Of a DNA stretch of 64,000 nucleotides, positions 26,461 through 36,683 are shown in pieces. This DNA comes from Paenibacillus xylanilyticus (GTDB lineage Bacteria; Bacillota; Bacilli; Paenibacillales; Paenibacillaceae), in NCBI RefSeq assembly GCF_009664365.1, contig NZ_CP044310.1, forward strand, positions 1,871,001 through 1,935,000. The letters run 5' to 3'. Made by a program: the position numbers and the translations under genes. Positions within the stretch are counted from its first letter, which is position 1. Each line of letters begins with the position of its first letter. The notes beneath the pieces were generated by a model. That model saw only the letters and a program-made list of their open reading frames with translations, was not told where the DNA came from and searched no databases.

Positions 26461-27532
26461 AGTATTGAAATGGTTTACCCGTGATTCCTTTATTTTGCCT
26501 ATCGTTGCAATCCTTATGGGGTTAATTCTGGGCGGTATCGTTATGCTTATTGGAGGATACAACCCAATTGATGCATATGGCGCATTGTTCAAGAAAGTCT
26601 TTGGTGACATGTACAACTTCGGAGAAGCAGTGCGTGAAATGACACCTTTGATCATGACAGGTCTTGCCTTTGCATTTGCAGCCCGTGCGGGACTGTTTAA
26701 TATCGGTGGAGAAGGTCAGTTTCTTGTCGGTATGACTGCAGCCACGTTTGTAGGAGTTAAGTTTACAGGTCTCCCGATTTATATTCATGCTCCGCTGGCT
26801 TTGATTGCTGGTGCAGTATTTGGTGGTCTGTGGGCAGCCATTGCAGGTTACCTCAAGGCCGCTCGCGGGGTGAACGAAGTTATCAGCAGTATCATGCTGA
26901 ACTGGATTGGTCTGTATCTGGCCAACCTGATTGTACGGCAATTTTTGCTGCTTCAAGGGGAAAACCGTTCAGTAGATATTAGTGAATCAGCTTCAATCAG
27001 CTTGACTTGGTTGTCTGAACTAATGGGCAACTCCCGTGTTCACCTGGGTACATTGATAGCCTTGGTTATGGCGGTTCTCTTTTATATCTATATGTGGAAA
27101 ACGAAGCAAGGGTATGAAATCCGCGCTGTAGGCCACAACCCGAATGCGGCTGAATATGCAGGTATGCATGTGAATCGCAATATCGTAAAAGCCATGTTTA
27201 TCAGTGGTATGCTTGCGGGTCTTGGTGGAGCTTTCCAGGTACTTGGTGTATTCCAGTATCAGACAGTTATGTCGGGATCTCCAGGAACAGGTTTTGACGG
27301 CATTGCCGTTGCCTTGATTGGTTTGAACCATCCGTTTGGTGTGCTCCTGGGGGCGTTGCTATTTGGTACGCTTACCTATGGATCTGCTGGTATGAGCTTT
27401 GCTGCGGATGTACCGCCAGAGATTATTCGGATTGTAATTGGTTCGATTATCTTCTTCATTGCGGCACAAGGCATCGTGCGCTGGGTACTTAAACCGTTCT
27501 ACTCCAAGCGCAAGAAAGAGAAGGTGTTGTAG
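26453..27532 (+). CDS. Nucleoside ABC transporter permease (NupP type)
   Basis: A 359-residue permease of the BPD_transp_2 fold with about nine hydrophobic segments. It includes the family signature AARAGLFNIGGEGQFLVG and the cytoplasmic region GHNPNAAEYAGMHV. The C-terminus is basic (KPFYSKRKKEK). It forms the membrane channel with the next gene. It overlaps the ATPase gene and touches the next gene directly (TAG then ATG), so all three are translationally coupled. Confidence 0.93.
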   Translation: MSKVLKWFTRDSFILPIVAILMGLILGGIVMLIGGYNPIDAYGALFKKVFGDMYNFGEAVREMTPLIMTGLAFAFAARAGLFNIGGEGQFLVGMTAATFVGVKFTGLPIYIHAPLALIAGAVFGGLWAAIAGYLKAARGVNEVISSIMLNWIGLYLANLIVRQFLLLQGENRSVDISESASISLTWLSELMGNSRVHLGTLIALVMAVLFYIYMWKTKQGYEIRAVGHNPNAAEYAGMHVNRNIVKAMFISGMLAGLGGAFQVLGVFQYQTVMSGSPGTGFDGIAVALIGLNHPFGVLLGALLFGTLTYGSAGMSFAADVPPEIIRIVIGSIIFFIAAQGIVRWVLKPFYSKRKKEKVL

Positions 27533-28495
27533 ATGGACTTGTTGACAATTGGGCAAATTATCAATACGACGCTTGTCTTTGCCACGGCATTGATTTTTGC
27601 TTCCCTTGGTGGAATATTCTCTGAAAAATCCGGTGTAACTAACCTGGGACTTGAAGGTTTTATGGTCTTTGGTGCGTTTGCAGCCGGAATTGGGGCCCAC
27701 TATGCCCAAGAGGCAGGGATGGGTGGAACTTCCTCAGCCTGGATGGGGGTACTGGTTGCTATTGCATTAGGTGTCCTCGTATCTCTTATTCACGCTGTTG
27801 CATCGATTACGTTTAAGGCTGACCAGGTTATCAGTGGTATCGTCATTAACTTCCTGGCAGCAGGAAGTACACTATATTTGGTTAAATTGTTGTTTGAAGG
27901 ATCAGGGGACTCACCTTTGGTGCAGGGCTTCAGCAAATTTGATGTGCCACTTCTCAAGGATATTCCTTTGCTCGGGGAAGCGTTGTTCAAGAACGTTTAC
28001 CCGACAACATATCTGGCGATCATTCTTGTATTCCTGACGTATTACATTCTCTTCAAGACGCCATTCGGCCTTCGTTTGCGCTCCGTGGGTGAACACCCAA
28101 GCGCGGCTGATACTGTAGGTGTCAAAGTTCGTCGCTATCGTTATGTTGGTGTAATGATCAGTGGTGCACTGGCTGCGATCGGTGGAGCTGCTATCACACT
28201 GACAACAACAGGTACGTTCTCGCATAATACGGTTTCTGGTCAAGGATACATTGCGATCGCTGCGATGATCTTTGGTAAATGGAATCCAATTGGCGCATTT
28301 GGTGCTGCTGTATTTTTCGGTTTCTCACAAGCAATTCGAAACTATGTGCAGCTGTTCGAATGGTCTCAAAGTATTCCCCAGGAAATTATTTATATGCTGC
28401 CATACCTGCTCACGATTATTGTTCTTATCGCGGCAGTCGGACGTTCGTCAGCTCCGTCTGCACTCGGTGAACCGTACGATCCGGGGAAAAGGTAG
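27533..28495 (+). CDS. Nucleoside ABC transporter permease (NupQ type)
   Basis: A 320-residue second permease. Family features are FSEKSGVTNLGLEGFMVFGA, the glycine-rich GQGYIAIAAMIFGKWNP and RSVGEHPSAADTVGV. With the preceding permease it forms the heterodimer of the importer. ATG at 27533 starts right after the stop of the first permease, with AGAAGG upstream inside that gene. Operon ends with the terminator at 28542. Confidence 0.93.
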   Translation: MDLLTIGQIINTTLVFATALIFASLGGIFSEKSGVTNLGLEGFMVFGAFAAGIGAHYAQEAGMGGTSSAWMGVLVAIALGVLVSLIHAVASITFKADQVISGIVINFLAAGSTLYLVKLLFEGSGDSPLVQGFSKFDVPLLKDIPLLGEALFKNVYPTTYLAIILVFLTYYILFKTPFGLRLRSVGEHPSAADTVGVKVRRYRYVGVMISGALAAIGGAAITLTTTGTFSHNTVSGQGYIAIAAMIFGKWNPIGAFGAAVFFGFSQAIRNYVQLFEWSQSIPQEIIYMLPYLLTIIVLIAAVGRSSAPSALGEPYDPGKR

Positions 28496-28541
28496 ACGTA
28501 AGCAATTCATTAAACGATATAATGATTTTTATCAGAGAAAG

Positions 28542-28566
28542 AGTCCGCTTCGTGCGGGCTTTTTTT
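28542..28566 (+). terminator. Terminator of the nucleoside importer operon
   Basis: AGTCCGC pairs with GCGGGCT (one G-T pair), loop TTCGT, then a T-run to 28566. Confidence 0.88.
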
Positions 28567-28702
28567 GTTGTGCAAATAGCAATTCATACATTTCCATGGT
28601 GTCAGGGTAGAGACCCATATTTTCAATTAGGGACAAAGAAACAGGCGAAGCGAGTGATGGACGAATACACTGTTTTGAATGATCCGAGGAGGAGGGGAAA
28701 GT

Positions 28703-29077
28703 ATGAAACAACATGTTACGCGTCGTGAAGCGTTGAAATTGGTGGGAAAAAATATCGTTGCGGTGAAAAAAGACGGCACTCGGGTTACGGGGAAGCTGTT
28801 GAAAGTATCCGGCAATAAATTAGTGCTAAAGCGTGTAAATGGCAAAAAAGTGCGCACAAAAGCCATTCTTCCACTGGTTTTGTTTGACTTGCTTGCAATC
28901 GCCACATTGCCTTACGCTTACGGCCCGGGACCGGGCTATGGGGGTCCTGGCTATGGAGGTCCTGGGTATGGACCAGGCTACGGACCTGGACCAAAACCCG
29001 GCCCCGGATATGGTCCAGGCTATGGTCCGGGACCCGGTTTCGGACCGTATGGACCACGTCCACCAGGATTTTTCTAG
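28703..29077 (+). CDS. Unknown protein: small Sm-like N-domain plus Gly/Pro/Tyr-rich tail
   Basis: A 124-residue protein in two parts. Residues 1-55 are basic and beta-rich (GKNIVAVKKDGTRVTGKLL, then KVSGNKLVLKRVNGKKV), resembling an LSm/SH3-like barrel. A hydrophobic stretch (ILPLVLFDLLAIATLP, 55-70) follows. Residues 73-124 are made of GPGYG/GGPGYG units ending in PRPPGFF. Such tails occur in spore-coat, surface and condensate-forming proteins. GGAGGAGGGG precedes the ATG at 28703. I cannot assign a function. It converges with the GNAT gene, which ends 7 nt away. Confidence 0.75.
   Translation: MKQHVTRREALKLVGKNIVAVKKDGTRVTGKLLKVSGNKLVLKRVNGKKVRTKAILPLVLFDLLAIATLPYAYGPGPGYGGPGYGGPGYGPGYGPGPKPGPGYGPGYGPGPGFGPYGPRPPGFF
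28920..29070 (+). repeat. GPGYG-coding short tandem repeats
   Basis: Repeated GGxCCnGGnTATGG-like units encode GPGYG and GGPGYG in register at 28920-29070. Codons vary between units, so the protein pattern seems selected rather than recently expanded. Confidence 0.7.
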
Positions 29078-29083
29078 GAGAAC

Positions 29084-29530
29084 CTAAATATTCTTTTCCA
29101 TTTCGTAACAGCGGCTTATCATAATATAACGAACGGTACTATATCCATTTTTTTGATAAAACTGCAGCCCTTTTGTATTGCCTTCGTCGACCATTACTTT
29201 GGATCTTTTACAGCCTCGTGATGCGGCGAAGTTTTCAGCTTTTTGCAGCAAAGTCTGACCGTACCTTTTTCGCTGTTCCTTTGTATCAACGGCCATCATA
29301 TCGACATATAACAACTCGCCGTGCATAAGAAAATGTATAAATGCTACAGCTTCTTTGTTCGGGTCCGGTGAGACAACAAAGGTCATGCCCCTGTTCATAC
29401 GCAGGGGTATGTCTTTGCGTATTTTGTTGATTTCATTGGTACTCATATGGGATAGAGGAACAAGTTGCGAGTCAATTAAACTCATGATGGCGCCATCATC
29501 CAGCCTCGAATTGCGTTGCCGAATCACCAT
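29084..29530 (-). CDS. GNAT family N-acetyltransferase
   Basis: A 148-residue acetyltransferase. Motif A is VDMMAVDTKEQRKRYGQTLL, with R-K-R-Y-G as the acetyl-CoA loop variant of Q/R-x-x-G-x-G/A. Motif B is in GNTKGLQFYQKNGYSTV. The substrate is unknown. ATG at 29530 follows AAAGGAGGATC. Single gene on the minus strand, between the Gly-rich protein and the ilv leader. Confidence 0.85.
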   Translation of the reverse strand: MVIRQRNSRLDDGAIMSLIDSQLVPLSHMSTNEINKIRKDIPLRMNRGMTFVVSPDPNKEAVAFIHFLMHGELLYVDMMAVDTKEQRKRYGQTLLQKAENFAASRGCKRSKVMVDEGNTKGLQFYQKNGYSTVRYIMISRCYEMEKNI

Positions 29531-29683
29531 GCTGATCCTCCTTTCAAGACTAGTCGTGCTGCTCGTATATCCTATGCCTGGAGCAAGATAAAAGGTGACT
29601 GAATGAAGTGAAGGGAATAGGGTAACGTTAAGTAGCGGAGTAGCGAGATAAAGGGCGTTTAAAAAAATTATCCAAATCAGGTA

Positions 29684-29713
29684 TTGACTTATCGGTTGGA
29701 GGAATCATATAAT
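29684..29713 (+). promoter_or_regulatory. Sigma-A promoter of the ilv-leu operon
   Basis: TTGACT at 29684-29689, an 18-nt spacer, and TATAAT at 29708-29713. It lies directly before the T-box leader. Confidence 0.8.
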
Positions 29714-29739
29714 GTTCCTAACATTTAACGAGAATATTT

Positions 29740-30080
29740 AATCGGCTATGAAGAGGACGAAGTTTTAAGGGCTCTTTTGCTCAGAGAGTGGCTGGATCTG
29801 CTGAAACCACCACCATAATCCCTTATATACGAGCTCACCTCGGAGCTGTTTTCCTGAAAAGCATTGGATGTCACTCCATTCGCGTATTAGGGAAAATCGT
29901 ATGTCTGCGTTACAGACAACAGGTATGGAAGACGGCTATGTCCGTTTGACCTATCGTTTTTTTGTACCTGGTAAGGTCCGTTATTGCGAAATTTCGGACA
30001 AAGTTGGGTGGTACCACGGAAGCAACAACCTTTCGTCCCTCGCAAGCATTAACTTGTTTGCAGGGATGGAAGGTTTTTTT
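29740..30080 (+). ncRNA. T-box riboswitch, leucine-type (specifier CTC)
   Basis: The leader has the AGAGAG loop element near 29782, the CTGAAACC segment, and the specifier region GAG-CTC-ACCTCGGAG with codon CTC at 29834-29836. It also has the conserved T-box GGGTGGTACCACG (30006-30018). The TGGT can pair with the ACCA end of uncharged tRNA-Leu. A terminator at 30027-30080 completes the switch: uncharged tRNA-Leu favours read-through into ilvB. Specifier assignment is by alignment with known leaders. Confidence 0.9.
30027..30080 (+). terminator. T-box terminator before ilvB
   Basis: AACCTTTCGTCCCT (30027-30040) pairs with AGGGATGGAAGGTT (30062-30075) with G-T pairs and a mismatch, then T residues to 30080. 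Confidence 0.85.
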
Positions 30081-30128
30081 GTAACTTCAAATGTCAGAAT
30101 GATGTAAATTCCGAGAGGAGGATGACTG

Positions 30129-31880
30129 ATGGGAGCTCAAATTCCAGAAGTACGATCAACAGATGAATTACGTGAAAAATGGATGAAGCCGGAGGTCATT
30201 AGCGGTTCTGAGATTCTGCTAAGAAGCTTGTTGCTGGAAGGTGTCGAGTGCGTATTCGGTTATCCGGGCGGAGCGGTGTTGTACATTTACGACGCGATGT
30301 ACGGTTTCGAGGACTTCAAGCATGTACTGACTCGGCATGAACAAGGTGCGATTCACGCAGCAGACGGATATGCACGTGCAAGCGGTAAAGTTGGTGTTTG
30401 TATCGCAACCTCCGGTCCGGGAGCAACAAATCTTGTAACCGGAATTGCAACGGCATATATGGATTCCGTACCGCTCGTTGTCATTACGGGGAACGTCATT
30501 TCCAGCCTGATTGGTTCGGATGCTTTCCAGGAAGCGGATATCACGGGTATTACAATGCCAATTACCAAACACAGCTATCTGGTAAAAGACGTTAAAGATC
30601 TGCCGCGTGTCATTCATGAGGCATTCCATATTGCCAATACAGGACGTAAAGGTCCGGTGTTAATCGACATTCCGAAGGATGTTTCTGCCAACAAAACCTT
30701 GTTTGAGCCAATTACTGAACCAGTGACACTGAGAGGCTACAACCCTCGGACGGTGCCAAACAAACTTCAGGTTGATCGACTGGCTCAGGCCATTCAGGAA
30801 GCAGAGCGTCCGATGATCCTTGCAGGTGGCGGAGTCGTTTACTCCGGTGGACACGAAGCACTGTTCGAATTTGTTGAGAAAACAGGTATTCCAATTACAA
30901 CGACACTTCTTGGACTGGGTGCTTTCCCAAGCGGACATGAACTTTGGACCGGAATGCCGGGTATGCACGGAACATACACGTCCAACCAGGCGATTCAACA
31001 AGCGGATCTGCTGATCAACATCGGAGCTCGCTTTGATGACCGGGTTACAGGTAAACTCGACGGTTTTGCACCACATGCCAAAATTGTGCACATCGATATC
31101 GATCCAGCAGAAATTGGCAAAAACATTGCGACGGATATCCCGATCGTTGGGGATGTGAAGACGGTACTCGAAATAGCCAACAAGGAAGTGCAGCGTGCCG
31201 ACCGTGCGGATGCCTGGAGAGACCAGATCAAGCAATGGAAGCAAGAGAAGCCTTACAGCTACACGGATTCCGAAGACGAGTTAAAACCACAATGGGTAGT
31301 TGAGTTGTTGAATGATACAACCAAAGGTGAGGCGATCGTGACTACTGACGTTGGTCAGCATCAGATGTGGGCGGCGCAATACTACAAGTTCAATCAACCT
31401 CGCTCATGGGTAACCTCCGGCGGACTCGGAACAATGGGCTTTGGATTCCCTTCGGCAATTGGTGCACAGATGGCGAATCCGGACAGACTGGTCATCTCCA
31501 TTAATGGCGATGGCGGAATGCAGATGTGTTCACAAGAACTGGCAATCTGCGCGATCAACAATATCCCGGTTAAGATTGTCATCATCAACAACCAGGTGCT
31601 TGGAATGGTTCGCCAGTGGCAGGAAATCATCTACGAGAACCGTTACAGTCACATCGATCTCGCAGGAAGCCCGGATTTTGTAAAACTGGCTGAAGCATAT
31701 GGTGTAAAAGGACTGCGTGCCACGAACAAGGAAGAAGCTGAACGGGCATGGCAGGAAGCGCTGGATACACCTGGACCAGTCGTTGTAGAATTTGTTGTTC
31801 GCAAAGAAGAAAATGTATATCCAATGGTTCCGCAAGGAGCAACAATTGATCAAATGCTGATGGGGGATGCTGAGGAATGA
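30129..31880 (+). CDS. ilvB: Acetolactate synthase large subunit
   Basis: A 583-residue ThDP/FAD enzyme that condenses pyruvate with pyruvate or 2-ketobutyrate, the first common step to Val, Leu and Ile. Seen are VFGYPGGAVLYIYDAMY, the catalytic Glu in RHEQGAIHAADGYARASGK, the FAD domain, GLGTMGFGFPSAIGAQ, and the ThDP motif GDGGMQMCSQE with NNQVLGMVRQWQ. AGAGGAGG precedes the ATG. Expression is under the Leu T-box. Overlaps ilvH by 4 nt. Confidence 0.97.
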   Translation: MGAQIPEVRSTDELREKWMKPEVISGSEILLRSLLLEGVECVFGYPGGAVLYIYDAMYGFEDFKHVLTRHEQGAIHAADGYARASGKVGVCIATSGPGATNLVTGIATAYMDSVPLVVITGNVISSLIGSDAFQEADITGITMPITKHSYLVKDVKDLPRVIHEAFHIANTGRKGPVLIDIPKDVSANKTLFEPITEPVTLRGYNPRTVPNKLQVDRLAQAIQEAERPMILAGGGVVYSGGHEALFEFVEKTGIPITTTLLGLGAFPSGHELWTGMPGMHGTYTSNQAIQQADLLINIGARFDDRVTGKLDGFAPHAKIVHIDIDPAEIGKNIATDIPIVGDVKTVLEIANKEVQRADRADAWRDQIKQWKQEKPYSYTDSEDELKPQWVVELLNDTTKGEAIVTTDVGQHQMWAAQYYKFNQPRSWVTSGGLGTMGFGFPSAIGAQMANPDRLVISINGDGGMQMCSQELAICAINNIPVKIVIINNQVLGMVRQWQEIIYENRYSHIDLAGSPDFVKLAEAYGVKGLRATNKEEAERAWQEALDTPGPVVVEFVVRKEENVYPMVPQGATIDQMLMGDAEE

Positions 31881-32359
31881 TTAGACATACAATTTCGATT
31901 TTGGTCAACGATCAGCCTGGCGTCCTGCAGCGGGTATCTGGGTTGTTCGGTCGACGTGGATTCAACATTGAGAGCATTACGGTAGGTCAGTCCGAAGAAG
32001 CGGGCTTGTCCCGTATGGTCATTGTCACGATTGGTGACGACAAAACGCTGGAGCAGATTGAGAAACAGCTCTATAAAATCATTGACGTAATCAAAGTGGT
32101 GGATTTCAGTCTCAAGCCGATGGTTGCCCGTGAACTCGCTTTGATTAAAGTAAAAGCAGAACCTTCCGAACGCCCTGAAATCATGGGAGTGGTTGAAACG
32201 TTCCGTGCGTCGGTTGTCGATATTGGTCCAAGTAGTCTAATGGTTCAGGTTGTTGGAGATACCGACAAAATCGACGCCATGATCGAGCTGCTTAAGCCGT
32301 ATGGCATTCGCGAACTCTCGCGGACTGGAGTAACTGCACTGGTACGTGGAAACGTATAA
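31877..32359 (+). CDS. ilvH: Acetolactate synthase small (regulatory) subunit
   Basis: A 160-residue ACT-domain subunit that activates IlvB and confers valine feedback. The ACT domain has ISILVNDQPGVLQRVSGLFG and RRGFNIESITVG, with the Gly/Asn residues of the valine site. The C-terminal domain ends GIRELSRTGVTAL. Its ATG overlaps the ilvB stop (ATGA), so translation is coupled. A 300-nt structured gap follows before ilvC. Confidence 0.96.
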   Translation: MIRHTISILVNDQPGVLQRVSGLFGRRGFNIESITVGQSEEAGLSRMVIVTIGDDKTLEQIEKQLYKIIDVIKVVDFSLKPMVARELALIKVKAEPSERPEIMGVVETFRASVVDIGPSSLMVQVVGDTDKIDAMIELLKPYGIRELSRTGVTALVRGNV

Positions 32360-32541
32360 TTGCCAATAGATCTAAATCTATGGTCTAATATGCATATCGG
32401 GTAAGCAACGAAGGATACGAGAAGAAGCAGTACAACAGACTGCAGGTGATCCTTGAATGACATCGTGATCCTGCATCTGCTGCAATTCAACATTTTAGTG
32501 ATGTAACGCTTGAAAAGAGAGCTACACCCCCGCATTAAAGG

Positions 32542-33653
<1,112 letters not shown>

Positions 33654-33697
33654 GAACATGCACTTATAAGTATAGCAATTTTACAGCTTTAACCGGA

Positions 33698-33730
33698 AAT
33701 AGCGGCCGTGCTTATGCGTGTGCCGCTATT
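33698..33730 (+). other. Intercistronic hairpin between ilvC and leuA
   Basis: AATAGCGGC (33698-33706) pairs perfectly with GCCGCTATT (33722-33730). No T-run. Together with the stem before ilvC it brackets the ilvC message. Confidence 0.65.
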
Positions 33731-33776
33731 GCTGGTTTAGAGGCAAACATACATTACAGTCTAGGAGGTGCGAGGC

Positions 33777-35318
33777 GTGCGTAAAATCTATGTATTCGAC
33801 ACAACGCTGCGTGATGGAGAACAATCCCCGGGAGTCAATTTGAACACTCGTGAAAAGGTGGAAATTGCCCATCAGCTCGAGCGGCTTGGGATTGACCGGA
33901 TGGAAGCTGGTTTTCCGGCAGCATCTCCAGGCGATCTGGCAGCGGTAAATGCAGTAGCGAAAGCGGTTAAAAATATTACGGTTATCGGCTTGTCCCGCTC
34001 CAGAGAGCAGGATATTGACGCGGTTAGAGAAGCGCTGAAAGGTGCACAGGACCCGTGCATTCACGTATTTTTGGCAACTTCACCGATTCACCGCCAGCAT
34101 AAATTGCGCATGGACAAAGCGCAGGTGCTGGATACGGCTCGTTCTGCTATTCGTTATGCGAAGAAGTCATTTTCCAAAATTGAGTTCTCTCTTGAAGATG
34201 CAGGCCGTACGGAGTATGACTTCCTTGTTGAAATGGTGAACATGGCTGTTGAGGAAGGCGCATCGGTAGTTAACATTCCGGATACAGTAGGGTATCTGAG
34301 TCCTTATGAGTACGGTAACATTTTCAAGCATCTCAAAGAGAATGTTCATGGTATTGAAAAAGTGCAGCTGAGTGCACATTGTCACAATGACCTGGGTATG
34401 GCAACCGCTAATACACTTGCCGCCATTTTGAACGGTGCAGATCAGATCGAAGGTACGATTAACGGAATCGGTGAGCGTGCCGGAAATACGGCAATCGAAG
34501 AGATTGCCATGGCACTGGAGACACGTCAGGAATTCTTCCAGGCCAAAACTTCTCTGCAGCTTTCGGAAATTGCACGTACCAGCCGGCTCGTTAGCCGTTT
34601 GACAGGAATGGTTGTTCCAGGAAACAAAGCCATTGTTGGTGCGAACGCCTTCGCACATGAATCCGGTATTCATCAGGATGGTATGCTGAAAGAAAAAACA
34701 ACTTACGAGATCATGACGCCAGAGACAATCGGTCTGAAGGAAAGCAAGCTCGTACTGGGTAAACACTCTGGACGCCACGCGTTCCGTGAGCGCTTGATTG
34801 AGCTGGGTTATGAACTGGATGAAGAAGCACTGAATCGTGCTTTTGCCCAATTCAAAGATCTGGCAGACAAGAAAAAAGAAGTCACGGATGAGGACTTGCT
34901 CGCGGTGATCGAAGAGAAGCTGCAGGATGCTCCTGAGATTTACAAACTGGAGTCCATCTTCGTGACATATGGGGATGAATCGACTCCGACAGCCAAAGTC
35001 CGTATCGCTATGCTTGACGGTAACACCGTTGAACAGCAAGCGGAAGGTAATGGTTCCGTTGATGCCATTTACAATGCGATTGACAAGGTGAGCGGGGAAG
35101 AGGTTACACTGTCCGATTACTCCATCAAGTCGGTTACACATGGTAAAGATGCACTCGGTGAAGTGCATGTTGTATTGACACAGAACCAGGTTTCCGTTCA
35201 GGGGCGCGGTGTAAGCACTGATATTCTGGGTGCAAGTGCACGTGCTTATGTGGATGGCCTTAACCAGCTGATTGAGAAACGTAAAACATACACCAACCGT
35301 GTCAACGTGAATCTGTAA
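33777..35318 (+). CDS. leuA: 2-isopropylmalate synthase
   Basis: A 513-residue LeuA that condenses acetyl-CoA with 2-oxoisovalerate. The TIM barrel begins with [17 protein letters not shown] (metal-binding Asp and catalytic Arg/Glu) and has [20 protein letters not shown] and [12 protein letters not shown]. The C-terminal LeuA dimer domain (about 380-510) gives leucine feedback. The start is GTG at 33777: AGGAGG (33763-33768) is 8 nt upstream, while the GTG at 33768 overlaps the site itself. Confidence 0.96.
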   Translation: MRKIYVFDTTLRDGEQSPGVNLNTREKVEIAHQLERLGIDRMEAGFPAASPGDLAAVNAVAKAVKNITVIGLSRSREQDIDAVREALKGAQDPCIHVFLATSPIHRQHKLRMDKAQVLDTARSAIRYAKKSFSKIEFSLEDAGRTEYDFLVEMVNMAVEEGASVVNIPDTVGYLSPYEYGNIFKHLKENVHGIEKVQLSAHCHNDLGMATANTLAAILNGADQIEGTINGIGERAGNTAIEEIAMALETRQEFFQAKTSLQLSEIARTSRLVSRLTGMVVPGNKAIVGANAFAHESGIHQDGMLKEKTTYEIMTPETIGLKESKLVLGKHSGRHAFRERLIELGYELDEEALNRAFAQFKDLADKKKEVTDEDLLAVIEEKLQDAPEIYKLESIFVTYGDESTPTAKVRIAMLDGNTVEQQAEGNGSVDAIYNAIDKVSGEEVTLSDYSIKSVTHGKDALGEVHVVLTQNQVSVQGRGVSTDILGASARAYVDGLNQLIEKRKTYTNRVNVNL

Positions 35319-35376
35319 ACAGACGCAGCAGGCATCCAATGCACTCGAACTGCACTGCTTGTTTGGAGAGCAAGCT

Positions 35377-35420
35377 AAAAAAGTCTGACCCTAGGTATGG
35401 ATCTAAGGTCAGACTTTTTG
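35377..35420. terminator. Bidirectional terminator after leuA
   Basis: AAAAAGTCTGACC with GGTCAGACTTTTT, with A-run and T-run at the two ends, between the converging leuA and aldo/keto reductase genes. Confidence 0.92.
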
Positions 35421-35487
35421 CTATAGCTTGAATGATATATATGTTTATCAATTAGGACGGAATATAGAAAATTGCAATTAGAGCAGA

Positions 35488-36468
35488 TTACCACGCATAT
35501 GCGTTAGGGGCATGTCCACCTGGACCCGGGAATATCTCATCAAGGCGTTTAAGTACCGCTTCATCCAATGTGACTTCAAGACATTTAAGCGCAGTTTCGA
35601 ACTGCTCCAGCGTACGAGGACCGATGATTGGTGCGGTCACTGCCGGATTGGCTGCAACCCAAGCCAAAGCAATCGTATCTTGTGGTTCACCAAGATCGCG
35701 GCACAGTGCTGCAAATTCTTCAAGCTGGGTTTTATGATGTTCAATGCGTTCCGCGATGCCGCCGCTGCGTGTGCCTTCCAGCTTCTGAAGTGCATTGCGG
35801 CCCAGCAAGCCACCATCCAGTGGGCTCCACGGAATCACGCCGAGGCCCAGCTCTTTGGCTGCAGGCAGCACTTCGAGTTCAGGCAAACGACAGTTAAGAC
35901 TGTATTTATGCTGCTCGGACACCAAACCGAGAAAATGGCGATTTTTTGCTTCGCTTTGAGCAATGGCAATCTGCCATGCAGCGAAGTTGCTTGATCCGAC
36001 ATAACCAATTTTGCCTTGATGGACAGCATTTTCAAATGCTCCCCATAGCTCGTCCCAGGAAACCGCCGGATCCACGTGATGCATTTGATATAGCTCTACA
36101 TGGTCTGTCTGCAAGCGGCGAAGGGAACCTTCCAGATGACGTCTGATCTTATAGGAAGAGAGTCCGGCATCGTTGTTGGGACCGTCCGTTTCATCATGCA
36201 TGGAACCATACACCTTGGTCGCAAGCACCACTTTTTCACGTCTGCCGCCACCCTGACTGAACCAGCGACCGATAATTTCCTCGGTAAGGCCGGAATTTTC
36301 ACCCCAACCATAAACGTTAGCGGTATCAAAAAAGTTAACGCCAGCATCGAGTGCTGCATCCATGATACGGAATGCTTCTTTTTCGTCTGTAGCAGGCCCA
36401 AAATTCATGGTGCCGAGACAAATCCGGCTTACTTTAAGACCTGATTTTCCCAAGTACGTGTATTGCAT
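35488..36468 (-). CDS. Aldo/keto reductase
   Basis: A 326-residue NAD(P)H-dependent AKR. Seen are DAGVNFFDTANVYG (catalytic Asp and Tyr), LATKVYG (catalytic Lys), QMHHVDP with the His, VGSSNFAAWQIA and the cofactor-binding IIGPRTLEQFETAL. It reduces an aldehyde or ketone; the substrate is unknown (YhdN/Tas-like subgroup). The start is taken as ATG 36468, about 10 nt from AGGAGGG; a TTG three codons upstream is too close. It lies inverted between leuA and leuB and so splits the leucine genes. Confidence 0.92.
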   Translation of the reverse strand: MQYTYLGKSGLKVSRICLGTMNFGPATDEKEAFRIMDAALDAGVNFFDTANVYGWGENSGLTEEIIGRWFSQGGGRREKVVLATKVYGSMHDETDGPNNDAGLSSYKIRRHLEGSLRRLQTDHVELYQMHHVDPAVSWDELWGAFENAVHQGKIGYVGSSNFAAWQIAIAQSEAKNRHFLGLVSEQHKYSLNCRLPELEVLPAAKELGLGVIPWSPLDGGLLGRNALQKLEGTRSGGIAERIEHHKTQLEEFAALCRDLGEPQDTIALAWVAANPAVTAPIIGPRTLEQFETALKCLEVTLDEAVLKRLDEIFPGPGGHAPNAYAW

Positions 36469-36596
36469 GATTTGCAATCCCTCCTGAGTTACCTGAATTT
36501 GACTTCACGTATTATTTTACTCCAGTCTGACGAGCAGAACAACAGACCTGAAATCTCTTATAGGTAAAATCTATTAAAGTCATAGATTGTATATCT

Positions 36597-36610
36597 TGGT
36601 CAAATGACCA
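36597..36610. promoter_or_regulatory. Perfect 14-bp palindrome upstream of leuB
   Basis: TGGTCAAATGACCA, a 6-bp inverted repeat with an AA centre, 74 nt before leuB. It is a possible operator; I recognise no regulator for it. Confidence 0.3.
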
Positions 36611-36683
36611 CTGAATATGATACAAAAGAGAGAGTTAAATATGACACGTTCGATTGAGAATGAATGAAGGAGTTGGACAACCC

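Noticed and set aside
34167..35339. A 390-codon open frame antisense to leuA
   Set aside because: leuA is unmistakable; the antisense product has shadow composition and no family motif.
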